Positions 41,128 through 50,065 of a DNA stretch of 64,000 nt are shown here, piece after piece. Source of the DNA: JAPOXR01 sp965116115 (lineage in GTDB: Bacteria > Pseudomonadota > Alphaproteobacteria > Rhodobacterales > Rhodobacteraceae); NCBI GenBank assembly GCA_965116115.1, contig OZ220486.1, positions 3,410,001 to 3,474,000 on the forward strand. The letters are read 5' to 3'. Under the pieces are notes generated by a model. That model was not told the origin of the DNA. It worked only from the letters and a program-made list of their open reading frames with translations, and searched no databases. The position numbers and the translations under genes were made by a program. Positions within the stretch are counted from its first letter, which is position 1, and the number at the start of each line of letters is the position of its first letter.

Positions 41128-43908
41128 TCATTCGGCGGCGGCTGAGTGGACGGCCTTGTCGACACGGACGGCCGCGTATTTGAACTCAGGAATTTTTCCG
41201 TAGGGATCGACAGCTGGATTTGTCAAAATGTTGGCCGCCGCCTCCACGAAGGCGAATGGAATGAAAACCGTGCCATCGGACACTCCTCTGTCGGAACGGG
41301 CGGCGAGGGTCACCATTCCGCGGCGGGTCGCAAGCGTTACCAGCTCACCCGGCTCAACATTCATTTTTCTCAATGTCCGGGGATTCATGGAGCAGAAGGC
41401 TTCGGGCTCCACGGAATCCAACACGCGCGAACGGCGCGTCATCGACCCGGTGTGCCAGTGCTCCAGCTGCCTGCCCGTGATCAGAATCATCGGATACCGG
41501 CTGTCCGGCGTTTCCGCAGGGGCCACGATGTTCGCCGGGGTGAAACGGCCCCGCCCGCCGGGTCTCGGAAATCCGCCGCTGAACATAACCGGCTGACCGG
41601 GATCCTCCGGCCCCGACGTCGGATAGATGACCGAGCTTTCGCGTTCCAGCCTGTCCCAGGTGATGTGATCGAGAGAGGGCATCGTGAGTTTCATTTCCGC
41701 GAAGACGTCAGACGGATGCCGGTACCGCCAGTCCAAGCCCAAGCGACAAGCGATTTCGCACGTGATCAGCCAGTCTTCCTTCGCTTCGCCCGGCGGCGGA
41801 GCCGCGGCCCGCCCCATCTGCACCTGCCGGTTGGTATTGGTGACCGTGCCTGTTTTCTCGGCGAACGCGGAGGCCGGCAGAATGACGTCGGCGTAGTTGG
41901 CGGTTTCGGTTAAGAAAATATCCTGAACCACCAGATGTTCGAGGCTCTCCAAAGCGCGGCGGGCATGACGCGCGTCCGGATCCGACATGGCCGGGTTTTC
42001 GCCGAGAATGTACATGCCCCGGATCTGCCCTTCCAGAACCGCGGTCATGATTTCGGTGACTGTCAGTCCCGGATCGGGATCGACGGCGCATCCATTCCAG
42101 AGTTCTTTCAATTCCTGCCGCGCTTTGCTGTTTCCGACGCTCCGGTAATCGGGAAGATACATCGGAATCAGCCCGGCGTCCGACGCCCCCTGAACATTGT
42201 TCTGGCCGCGCAGAGGATGCAGGCCTGTGCCGGGACGGCCGATCTGGCCGCACATCAGGGCGAGGGAGATCAGGCAGCGGGAATTATCGGTTCCGTGAAT
42301 GTGCTGCGAGATACCCATGCCCCAGAAGATCATGGCGGCATCGGAGGCGGCGAACTCACGCGCGACGGCGCGGATCTCTTCGGCGTCTATTCCGCAGATG
42401 CCGGACATGCTCTCCGGATCGAAATTTTCCAGATGGTTTTTCTCGGCTTCCCAATTCTCGGTGTAAGTCCGGATATACTGCTCATCGTGGAGATTTTCCT
42501 TCACGATGACGTGCATGATGGCGTTCAGCAGGGACACATCGGATCCCGGCCGGAAATTCAGCGAGCGGCTGGCATGGCGGCAAAGCTCGCTGCGGCGCGG
42601 ATCCACGACGATCAGCTTGCCGCCGCGCTTTGCGAACTGCTTGAAATATGTCGCCGCCACCGGATGGTTCTCCACTGGATTCGCGCCGATGACTATCGCC
42701 AGATCCGCGTTTTCGATCTCATTGAACGTCGCTGTCACCGCACCGGAGCCGATGTTTTCTATCAGAGCCGCGACCGAGGACGCGTGGCAAAGCCGCGTGC
42801 AGTGATCGACATTGTTGTGGCCGAATCCCTGCCGGATGAGCTTTTGAAACAGGTAAGCTTCCTCATTGGTGCATTTCGCGGAACCGAACCCTGCCACTGA
42901 CGCTCCGCCGTGCAGATCCCTGAGCCGGGCCAGTCCGCCTGCCGCCGCATCCAGAGCTTCGTTCCAGCTCGCCTCCCGGAAGTGCCGGCCCCAGTCCGCG
43001 GGATCGGCGTTGAGTCCCTTGGCCGGCGCGTCGGCGCGCCGGATCAGCGGCTTTTTCAGGCGGTGAGGATGATACACATAGTCATAGCCGAACCGCCCTT
43101 TGACGCAGAGCCGGTTTTCGTTCGCCGGACCGTTCGCCCCGTCAACATACCGGATACGGCCCTCCTTGATTTTCAATGACACTTGGCAGCCGACCCCGCA
43201 GAAGGGGCAGACGCTCTTCACCTCCCGGTCATGCCCGGCGCTGTCGCCGGTTTCATTTTCGTCAAGCGCGGCGGCAGGCATCAAAGCGCCGGTCGGACAT
43301 GCCTGAACGCATTCGCCGCAGGCCACGCATGTCGACTCGCCCATCGGATCCGCGAAGTCAAAGACGATCCGTGAATCATGTCCTCGGCCCGCCATTCCAA
43401 TGACATCATTAACCTGAACTTCGCGGCAGGCCCGGACGCACAGCCCGCAATGAATGCAGGCATCGAGATTAACCCGCATGGCCGGATGGGAACCGTCCAG
43501 CGCCGGCTGCCTGGCTTCTTCGAGCCTCGGGAATCTCGCCGTTTCGATGCCGAGCGACTCGGCGGTTTTCCACAAGCGGGACGACCGGTCATGGGCGGCT
43601 CCGCGTTCCGGCTGGTCTGAAACCAATAGTTCCACGACCATCTTCCGCGCCTTTCTGGCCCTTGCCGTGTCCGTGCGCACGGACATTCCCTCCGCCGGCG
43701 TCCGGATGCAGGAAGCGGCAAGCGCGCGCTCGCCGTCAATTTCAACCATGCAGACCCGGCAGTTGCCGTCGGGACGGTAGCCGGGATCGGCTGAATGGCA
43801 CAAATGCGGAATTTCCGTCCCGTTCCGCCTCGCGGCTTCCCAGATCGTTTCTCCCGGAGCCGCCGTGGTTTCAACTCCGTCCAAAGTGAATGTCACGGTT
43901 TCATTCAA
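41128..43908 (-). CDS. Formate dehydrogenase alpha subunit, molybdopterin type
   Basis: 926 residues from a TTG at 43908 with AGGAG nine bases upstream; the open frame before it is not family-like. N-terminal 2Fe-2S domain with C37, C50, C53, C67, then ferredoxin-type 4Fe-4S motifs (CIHCGLCVRACREV and CVACGECVQACPTG), then the molybdopterin domain with its own cluster (CPFCGVGCQVSLK). The active-site motif CTRLCHASSV has Cys, not selenocysteine. It oxidises formate to CO2. The partner NADH-dehydrogenase-like subunits (FdsB, FdsG) and FdhD are not in the window, so the electron acceptor is unclear. Confidence 0.9.
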   Translation of the reverse strand: MNETVTFTLDGVETTAAPGETIWEAARRNGTEIPHLCHSADPGYRPDGNCRVCMVEIDGERALAASCIRTPAEGMSVRTDTARARKARKMVVELLVSDQPERGAAHDRSSRLWKTAESLGIETARFPRLEEARQPALDGSHPAMRVNLDACIHCGLCVRACREVQVNDVIGMAGRGHDSRIVFDFADPMGESTCVACGECVQACPTGALMPAAALDENETGDSAGHDREVKSVCPFCGVGCQVSLKIKEGRIRYVDGANGPANENRLCVKGRFGYDYVYHPHRLKKPLIRRADAPAKGLNADPADWGRHFREASWNEALDAAAGGLARLRDLHGGASVAGFGSAKCTNEEAYLFQKLIRQGFGHNNVDHCTRLCHASSVAALIENIGSGAVTATFNEIENADLAIVIGANPVENHPVAATYFKQFAKRGGKLIVVDPRRSELCRHASRSLNFRPGSDVSLLNAIMHVIVKENLHDEQYIRTYTENWEAEKNHLENFDPESMSGICGIDAEEIRAVAREFAASDAAMIFWGMGISQHIHGTDNSRCLISLALMCGQIGRPGTGLHPLRGQNNVQGASDAGLIPMYLPDYRSVGNSKARQELKELWNGCAVDPDPGLTVTEIMTAVLEGQIRGMYILGENPAMSDPDARHARRALESLEHLVVQDIFLTETANYADVILPASAFAEKTGTVTNTNRQVQMGRAAAPPPGEAKEDWLITCEIACRLGLDWRYRHPSDVFAEMKLTMPSLDHITWDRLERESSVIYPTSGPEDPGQPVMFSGGFPRPGGRGRFTPANIVAPAETPDSRYPMILITGRQLEHWHTGSMTRRSRVLDSVEPEAFCSMNPRTLRKMNVEPGELVTLATRRGMVTLAARSDRGVSDGTVFIPFAFVEAAANILTNPAVDPYGKIPEFKYAAVRVDKAVHSAAAE

Positions 43909-44384
43909 CAGCCTGCTCCTTCGACTCCCCAGGCTTTCGAGCCGCTGATCCCAGCGTGTCACGTATCCGGCAGCGAACTTTCGCCCGGCTGAGATTACGA
44001 TGCGATTCGTGATTCTCCTGAAGCGAAGGCTCGCCCGCTCCAACCGGATTCACGCCGCTCCCGGCCCGCATGGGCGGGCGCAGCACGTCAATCATCGATT
44101 TCTCTGTCCCACAGATATCACAGTCTCTCTCCCGCGGTCAGCATGCCGCGGGTTTCCGACACACATTACGCCATTTCAGCGGGGATGTCATGAACCACAG
44201 AACTTCGGCAGCCCTGCCGCGCTGCCGGCGCGCCGGACTGAAAGAAGAATCGGCCGGAGCATCACGGGTGCCTGCCCCGGCAGCGGCAGGACCGCCTTCC
44301 GGGACCGGGACAGATTTTCCGGGGCGGAGCCGGTCGGCCGCGGCGCGGGAGGTCGGTCCGCACGGCGGTCCACGAATCTGTTGA
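43909..44384. other. Intergenic between mutL and formate dehydrogenase
   Basis: 476 bases. A perfect 7-bp stem CCCGCGG / CCGCGGG (44131-44137 and 44146-44152) is present without a following T-run on the minus strand. No gene seen; it should contain the promoter of the dehydrogenase gene. A glycine-riboswitch-like GCGGGAGAG occurs here, but the rest of that motif is absent. Confidence 0.45.
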
Positions 44385-46244
44385 TCAGCGGCGCCCGAAG
44401 AGTTTTTCGATGTCTTTGAGCTTCATCTGTATCCAGGTCGGCCTGCCGTGATTGCACTGACCGGAGTGCGGTGAACTTTCCATGTCGCGGAGCAGAGCGT
44501 TCATTTCCTGAGGAGCCAGACGCCGTCCCGCACGGATGGATCCATGACACGACATGCGGCTGATCACGGCGTTGACGCGCTCCTCCGCGGCCAATGCCTC
44601 ACCCGTCTCATGCAGCGAATCAGCGATATCCCGAAGCAGCGCCGAGCAGTCGACTCCGCTTCCCAAGATCGCCGGAACCGAGCGGACGCAAAGCGCGCCG
44701 GGTCCGAATCGCTCGAATTCCAGCCCTGTCCGCGACAATTGTCCGGAAAATTGCAGCAAGGCCGCGATGTCGCCTTCCGCCAGCTCCACCACATCCGGCA
44801 CCAGCAGCATCTGAGAATCCGAAGCTTCATCTCTGAGGAGATTTTTCAGCCGTTCATATACGAGGCGTTCGTGAGCGGCGTGCTGATCAACGATGATGAT
44901 TCCCTCGCTGTTTTCCGCGAGAATGAACGTGTCGCAGAGTTGCGCCCTCGCGGCGCCGAGCGGATAATCGGCCGCGCCCGGGCCTTCGTTTTCCGCCGCC
45001 GGCTCAGCCCACGGCGGAAAATCGCCCAACGCATCCGGCGGCCCGTCTTCGCCGGCCGCCGCATTGCGGCGGGCAGCGCGACGCCTCCGGACGGCGGCGC
45101 GGGGAAGCGGGTCGGCGGAAGACTGCGGAGTCCAAGCGGCGCTCATGGAATCAGACAGCGACGTGGCGCTGCGCTTCCCGCCCTCGGCGAGCGCGCAGCG
45201 CAGCGCCTTGATGATCAGGGACCGGATATCTCCCGGGTCCCGGAACCGCACCTCTGTTTTGGCCGGATGGACATTCACATCGACCATGTGGGGATCGCAA
45301 GACAGGAAAAGCGCCGCGGCAGGATACCTTCCTGCCGGCAGCAGATCCGAATAAGCGGCTCGCAGCGCTCCGAAAAGCAGCTTGTCGCGCACAGGCCGGC
45401 CATTGACGAACAGATGCTGAGCCGAGGCCGAAGCGCGGCTGAATGTCGGTATGGACGCGAACCCCCGGAGTCGGGCTCCGCCGCGGAATTCATCCAGCGC
45501 AAACGAGTTTTCAGCGAATCCGCCGCCGATCACGTCGCTCACCCGCGTCAGCAGCGCGTCGCGGGACTCTGCGTCAGCCGGCGGGAACCGCAGAACACGT
45601 CTCTGACCCCCGTCCGGCCGCGCTTCCTTCAGTTCAAACCCGGCGGAAGGCGACGCCATCGCCGCGGAACGCACCACACTGGCGATCGCGCCCGATTCCG
45701 CTCTGTCAGACCGCAGGAATTTCAGCCTGGACGGCATGGACTTGAACAGATCCGTGAGTTCAACGACCGTCCCGGCTTTCAGGGCAGCCGGCCGCGCCCG
45801 CGATATCCGGCTGCCGCGCACCGTGACCGCGAACGCGCCGTCGGAACCCGCGGCCCGGCTCGTGACCGACAGCCGGCCGGCGGCTCCCATGGATGCGAGA
45901 GCTTCGCCGCGGAATCCGAAGCTGCGGATGTCGAGCAGATCGGATCCGTCAATTTTCGACGTGGCGTGCCTGGACACGGCCAGAGGCAGATCCTCGGCTT
46001 CGATTCCGCGGCCGTTGTCGACAACCCGGACCAGTGACTTGCCGCCGCCGGAAAAGAGGATATCGATCCTGTCTGCGCCGGCGTCGATCGAATTCTCGAC
46101 CAGTTCCTTGACGACGGAAGCCGGACGCTCGATCACTTCCCCCGCGGCGATGCGATTAATGGATGCGTAGTCAAGTTTGCGCACGCGCCCGTCAAGGTGC
46201 GCGGACGCGGCGGATTGATTTTCCGTGTCAGTCAATTCGTCCAA
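44385..46244 (-). CDS. mutL: DNA mismatch repair protein MutL
   Basis: 619 residues. GHKL ATPase motifs: ELVENSIDAGADRI, VVDNGRGIE and GFRGEALASMGAAGRL. After an acidic linker, the C-terminal domain has DQHAAHERLVYERL, matching the metal site DQHA(x2)E(x4)E of MutL endonucleases, as expected for bacteria without MutH. It is the last gene of the long minus-strand operon, 42 bases after the M16 gene. Confidence 0.96.
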   Translation of the reverse strand: MDELTDTENQSAASAHLDGRVRKLDYASINRIAAGEVIERPASVVKELVENSIDAGADRIDILFSGGGKSLVRVVDNGRGIEAEDLPLAVSRHATSKIDGSDLLDIRSFGFRGEALASMGAAGRLSVTSRAAGSDGAFAVTVRGSRISRARPAALKAGTVVELTDLFKSMPSRLKFLRSDRAESGAIASVVRSAAMASPSAGFELKEARPDGGQRRVLRFPPADAESRDALLTRVSDVIGGGFAENSFALDEFRGGARLRGFASIPTFSRASASAQHLFVNGRPVRDKLLFGALRAAYSDLLPAGRYPAAALFLSCDPHMVDVNVHPAKTEVRFRDPGDIRSLIIKALRCALAEGGKRSATSLSDSMSAAWTPQSSADPLPRAAVRRRRAARRNAAAGEDGPPDALGDFPPWAEPAAENEGPGAADYPLGAARAQLCDTFILAENSEGIIIVDQHAAHERLVYERLKNLLRDEASDSQMLLVPDVVELAEGDIAALLQFSGQLSRTGLEFERFGPGALCVRSVPAILGSGVDCSALLRDIADSLHETGEALAAEERVNAVISRMSCHGSIRAGRRLAPQEMNALLRDMESSPHSGQCNHGRPTWIQMKLKDIEKLFGRR

Positions 46245-46286
46245 ACAACAGATCCCGGTTCAAGCAGCCGGCGGCCGGCCTGTCTC

Positions 46287-47591
46287 TCAGTTCAATCCCT
46301 CAGGCTGGCCGACGACCACGAAATGGAGGCCGCCGGGATTCAGGAATCCAGCCGCCGTCCTGTTGATATCTTCAACTGTCAGAGCCTCGATCATTTCATT
46401 GCGGTTTTCGACATAAGCCGCGGGCAGTTTGTCCCGTTGCATCGCAGCCAGAATCGAGGCGGTTCTGGCGTTGCCGTCAAACCGCAGAGGATACGCCCCG
46501 GTCAGGTAGGTCTTTACGTTTTCCAACTCTTCCCCGGTGACGCCTTCATCCGCCAGCCGGGTCCAAACCGACTTGACGACGTCTATTGTTTCGGCAACGG
46601 ATCTGTTTTCGGTCGAAAACTGGCCCGAGATGATTCCGGCACTGGAATACGCTCCGAGATATGAGGCGATTCCATAGGTGAGGCCTCGTTTTTCACGCGC
46701 TTCTTCGTTGAGCCGCGACGAAAAACGCAGTGATCCCAGCATCTCGTTCATCACATAGGCGGCCAGGAAGTCCGGGTCGCCGCGCAGCAGCCCTTCGTGC
46801 ATGAAAACCACGAATGACTGCGGCGTCGGATAGTCGATCACCGTCGTTCCGCCGTCAAGAAGGAATTCCGGTTCCGCGGCCGGCTCCGGAGCCGCCTCGG
46901 GCAGCCCGCCGAGCAGTTCATCCAGCAGCTCGCCGAACTCCTCAGCCGTTATGTCGCCGGCTGCTGCCGCGACCGCCCCGCCGCGGGTCAGCGCCCGGAG
47001 CCTGAACGCCTCCAAGTCCCCGCCGGTCAGCGATTGGACGGTTGCCGCTGTTCCTTCAACCGGACGTCCGAAGGGATGATCTCCGAAAGCCAGCCGGTTC
47101 ATCGCGTCGGAAGCGATTTCCCCCGGATCATTCCCGCGGCTGGCAAGAATGGCGAGAATCTGACTGCGCACGAATTCCAGACGGTCCGGATCGAAACGCG
47201 GCTTTTCAAGGGCAAGCCGCAGGAGATCCACGGACTCCTCCCTGTTCTCGTTCAGGAACCGGGCGCTGACGGAAATGGTTTCCCGGTGAGCGTCAAACGT
47301 GAAATCCGCCGCGGCTTCCCGCTGGCGCCTCTGATACTCAGCCGCGCCGTAGTTCCCGGCGCCCTCCTCAAACATGCCGGTCAGAAAAAACGCTGCTCCG
47401 AGATTGCCGGAGCTTTCCAGAGCGGCGCCGCCGGCGAAGTCGATCTGCAGAGCCGTGAAGGGAATCGTGCTGTCTTCAGCCAGCCAAGCTTTGATTCCGC
47501 CCGGCGATGTCACCTCCTGAATATCCAGCCCGTGCGAGACGGCCGGCAGGGCTAAAGCCAGTCCGATCGCCGCTGCGGAATACCGGTTCAT
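46287..47591 (-). CDS. M16-family protein without the zinc motif
   Basis: 434 residues from the ATG overlapping the upstream stop (ATGA). Signal peptide MNRYSAAAIGLALALPAVSH, so periplasmic. The M16 fold is recognisable (SRLNEEAREKRGLTYGIASY near 310), but the position of the HxxEH motif reads LGAAFFLTGMFEEGAG, so it cannot bind zinc. In alphaproteobacteria such inactive partners are encoded next to an active M16 protease, and the two probably form a complex. Confidence 0.92.
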   Translation of the reverse strand: MNRYSAAAIGLALALPAVSHGLDIQEVTSPGGIKAWLAEDSTIPFTALQIDFAGGAALESSGNLGAAFFLTGMFEEGAGNYGAAEYQRRQREAAADFTFDAHRETISVSARFLNENREESVDLLRLALEKPRFDPDRLEFVRSQILAILASRGNDPGEIASDAMNRLAFGDHPFGRPVEGTAATVQSLTGGDLEAFRLRALTRGGAVAAAAGDITAEEFGELLDELLGGLPEAAPEPAAEPEFLLDGGTTVIDYPTPQSFVVFMHEGLLRGDPDFLAAYVMNEMLGSLRFSSRLNEEAREKRGLTYGIASYLGAYSSAGIISGQFSTENRSVAETIDVVKSVWTRLADEGVTGEELENVKTYLTGAYPLRFDGNARTASILAAMQRDKLPAAYVENRNEMIEALTVEDINRTAAGFLNPGGLHFVVVGQPEGLN

Positions 47592-48925
47592 GATTCCGGC
47601 TCTTCCCCGACCGCCCAGCCGGTGACGGAACTTTCCGAACGGATCAGCGCTTCCGCGGCCGCGGCGATTTCCTGAGGCGTGATGGACTGAATAATGTCCG
47701 GCCATGCGGCAATGTCCTCCAGCGTCAGTCCCGAAGTCAGCTCTTGGCCTATCCGCCGTGCGACATTCTGGACCGAGTCCTGCGCGTAAATCCATGAAGC
47801 GCGCATCGCCTTCTTAACGCGGTTCAGCTGTGCCTCTTCCACTTCTTCTTCCAGAAACTCCTCGAGTGCGCGGTCCAGCGCGGTTTCCACCTCCGTCATG
47901 GCGGACGGATCCGCGGGAAGGACGACAAGACCGAAACTCATCCGGTCCACGGATGTCCCTGTATAGAAGGCGTCCGTATGGAGAGCGATCTTTTCTTCGA
48001 TTTCAAGCTTTCGCCTGAGATACGAGTTGATCCCGTCGCCTGCCAGAACCCCGGCCAACAACTCAAGCGCGGCCGCGGCGCGCTGTTCGCCGGGATTTCT
48101 TTCCGGAGCTAGATATCGCCGCACGATATACGGGATCGAGATTCTCTTGTCCGTCAGCACCAGACGGCGCGGAGCGATGTGGGGCGGTTCCTGCGGTCTT
48201 GACCGCGGCGTGATGCCCGGATACGCTGACAGAGGTCCGTAATATCGGCGGGCAAGTTGAAACGCTTCTTCGGGACGCACATCGCCCGCGATAACCAGGA
48301 TCGCGTTGTTGGGCGCGTAATGCCGGCGATAAAACTCAATCATGTCTCCGCGGCTGAGCCGCTCGATCTCATGTCGCCAGCCGATGACCGGCGCCGAGTA
48401 GGGGTGATTGAGATACAGCGCAGCGTTGATCTGTTCGCGCAGCAGCGCGCCGGGATCCGTATCGGTCCGGGCGCTGCGCTCTTCGAGGATCACCAGACGC
48501 TCGGTTTCGATCGCTTCTTCCGACAGCCGCAGACCGCGCATGCGGTCAGCCTCAAGCTCCATGATCTTTTCAAGGTGATCTGCTGAAATTCTCTGCACGT
48601 AGGCGGTGTAGTCAAAGCTGGTGAACGCGTTGTCCGAACCCCCGAGATCCTGCACGGTGCGCCTGAACACGCCGGGCCCGAACCGTTCGGTGCCCTTGAA
48701 CATCATATGTTCCACATAATGGGCGAGTCCCGACTTCCCAGGCGGATCATCGGAGGAGCCGACCCGGTACCACAAGGTCTGCGATACGGCAGGCGTGCGG
48801 TGATCTTCGACCACGACCAGCTGGAGACCGTTGCCCAACCGGTAGTCGGTTATCTTCTGCGCCGGAACCGCCGCATGCGGGAGCAGAACCGCGAGCGCCG
48901 GGGCAAGCCAGCTTAACTTTTTCAT
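47588..48925 (-). CDS. M16-family zinc peptidase, periplasmic
   Basis: 445 residues with a signal peptide (MKKLSWLAPALAVLLPHAAV). The inverted zinc motif HYVEH (within KSGLAHYVEHMMFKGTER) is near residue 67 and the third ligand Glu in MELEADRM follows at the usual spacing. These enzymes cut short peptides. It starts 76 bases after the DUF3035 gene and overlaps its inactive partner. Confidence 0.94.
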   Translation of the reverse strand: MKKLSWLAPALAVLLPHAAVPAQKITDYRLGNGLQLVVVEDHRTPAVSQTLWYRVGSSDDPPGKSGLAHYVEHMMFKGTERFGPGVFRRTVQDLGGSDNAFTSFDYTAYVQRISADHLEKIMELEADRMRGLRLSEEAIETERLVILEERSARTDTDPGALLREQINAALYLNHPYSAPVIGWRHEIERLSRGDMIEFYRRHYAPNNAILVIAGDVRPEEAFQLARRYYGPLSAYPGITPRSRPQEPPHIAPRRLVLTDKRISIPYIVRRYLAPERNPGEQRAAAALELLAGVLAGDGINSYLRRKLEIEEKIALHTDAFYTGTSVDRMSFGLVVLPADPSAMTEVETALDRALEEFLEEEVEEAQLNRVKKAMRASWIYAQDSVQNVARRIGQELTSGLTLEDIAAWPDIIQSITPQEIAAAAEALIRSESSVTGWAVGEEPES

Positions 48926-49001
48926 TGCGCCGATCCGCAGCGGCGAACCCCGCGGAACCTTCCCGGAGGGTCTCTAAGGCGCTTCAGACGCGGGCCGTCC
49001 G

Positions 49002-49535
49002 TCATTGAGGAGCCCTGCCGGGCGGCGGCGCGGGCGGCGTACGCACGTTGGAGCGGCGCAGCCGCCGCAGTTCCGCATACGGATCAATCGACATCGGACG
49101 GTAGACATCGAAATACCGGCTGACTTTGAAGACCCGTTCCAGAAACAGCCCGTCGTTCCTGCGCCGGAATGCGAGATCCTCCGCTTCGAGTGTCTGCCGG
49201 ATGAGCGGGTCGGATCCGAATCTGGTCGAATACGCGAGGAGATTGCGGCTTCCGGATGCGGAAGCATCACGCTCGGCCGCCCGCTTGCCGCCCATCGACG
49301 CGATGACTTCGTCCCCGGGTCTGCGGTCGGCGCGGTTGAACCCGCCCGGCGCCGGAGGCTGCAGACGGGTCGCGGGATCGGGAAACACAAGCGGCTTGGC
49401 GGCCACAGTCGCCAGTTCGTCAGGGCGGCCGTCGTTCTTGAACTGCATAAGTTTCGGATCTTCGCCGCCGCCGGCTGAACATCCCGCCAGCGCGACCGCG
49501 GCGGCGGAAACAGCGGCAAGGGTTGCCAGACGCAT
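49002..49535 (-). CDS. DUF3035 lipoprotein
   Basis: 177 residues. The signal ends in a lipobox LAGC (Cys about 19), so it is a lipoprotein. The body has the DUF3035 features: DGRPDELATVAAKPLVFPDP, LQPPAPGGFN and a low-complexity Pro-rich end. Function unknown; in alphaproteobacteria it is usually adjacent to lspA, the enzyme that matures lipoproteins, as here. Confidence 0.88.
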   Translation of the reverse strand: MRLATLAAVSAAAVALAGCSAGGGEDPKLMQFKNDGRPDELATVAAKPLVFPDPATRLQPPAPGGFNRADRRPGDEVIASMGGKRAAERDASASGSRNLLAYSTRFGSDPLIRQTLEAEDLAFRRRNDGLFLERVFKVSRYFDVYRPMSIDPYAELRRLRRSNVRTPPAPPPGRAPQ

Positions 49536-49588
49536 GTTTCACCTCATTTTGAATATCCGCGCTTTCCAATCACAAACCGGAGTTTCTT

Positions 49589-50062
49589 TCAACCTTTCGC
49601 GGACACCGACATGCTGCGCAGCGCCAGTCCGGCGGCTCCGCCCACAATCGCGACATCAGCCAGATTGAACACGAACGGATTGTCAATTCCGCAGCATGAC
49701 ATGTTCAGAAAATCAACGACCGCGCCGTGAACGATCCTGTCAACGGCGTTGCCCGCCGCACCGCCCGCGAGCGCTCCTGAAAACGCCTGTTCCACCCGCC
49801 CGGGGAGCCGCTGCAGGCTCCAGAAAAGAATGAAACCGGCGACTGCGAGGCTCAACGCGATCAATGACCAGCGCAGAACTTCCGAATCGCCCGACAACAG
49901 GCCGAAATTCACCCCCCTGTTCCAGCCCATGCGGAAATTGACCCACGGCGGGATAACATCAATGCCTCCCGCACGGTCCAGCTGCAGAACCGACAGAATG
50001 TAAAATTTGGACAACTGGTCGGCCGCCAAGGCCACAGCCGCGGCGAGAAACGTGACCCGCAT
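49589..50062 (-). CDS. lspA: Lipoprotein signal peptidase LspA
   Basis: 157 residues, four membrane segments. Catalytic-region motifs: NRGVNFGLLSG, GNAVDRIVHGAVVDFLN with the first aspartate, and FVFNLADVAIVGG with the second. It cleaves prolipoprotein signal peptides. Only 3 bases follow purH, so translation is probably coupled. Confidence 0.96.
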   Translation of the reverse strand: MRVTFLAAAVALAADQLSKFYILSVLQLDRAGGIDVIPPWVNFRMGWNRGVNFGLLSGDSEVLRWSLIALSLAVAGFILFWSLQRLPGRVEQAFSGALAGGAAGNAVDRIVHGAVVDFLNMSCCGIDNPFVFNLADVAIVGGAAGLALRSMSVSAKG

Positions 50063-50065
50063 CAG

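Noticed and set aside
43909..44160. Possible glycine or other riboswitch before the formate dehydrogenase
   Set aside because: Only a GCGGGAGAG-like start is present; the rest of the conserved core is missing.
44544..46037. 497-codon plus-strand frame opposite mutL
   Set aside because: Mirror frame of mutL with biased Arg composition.
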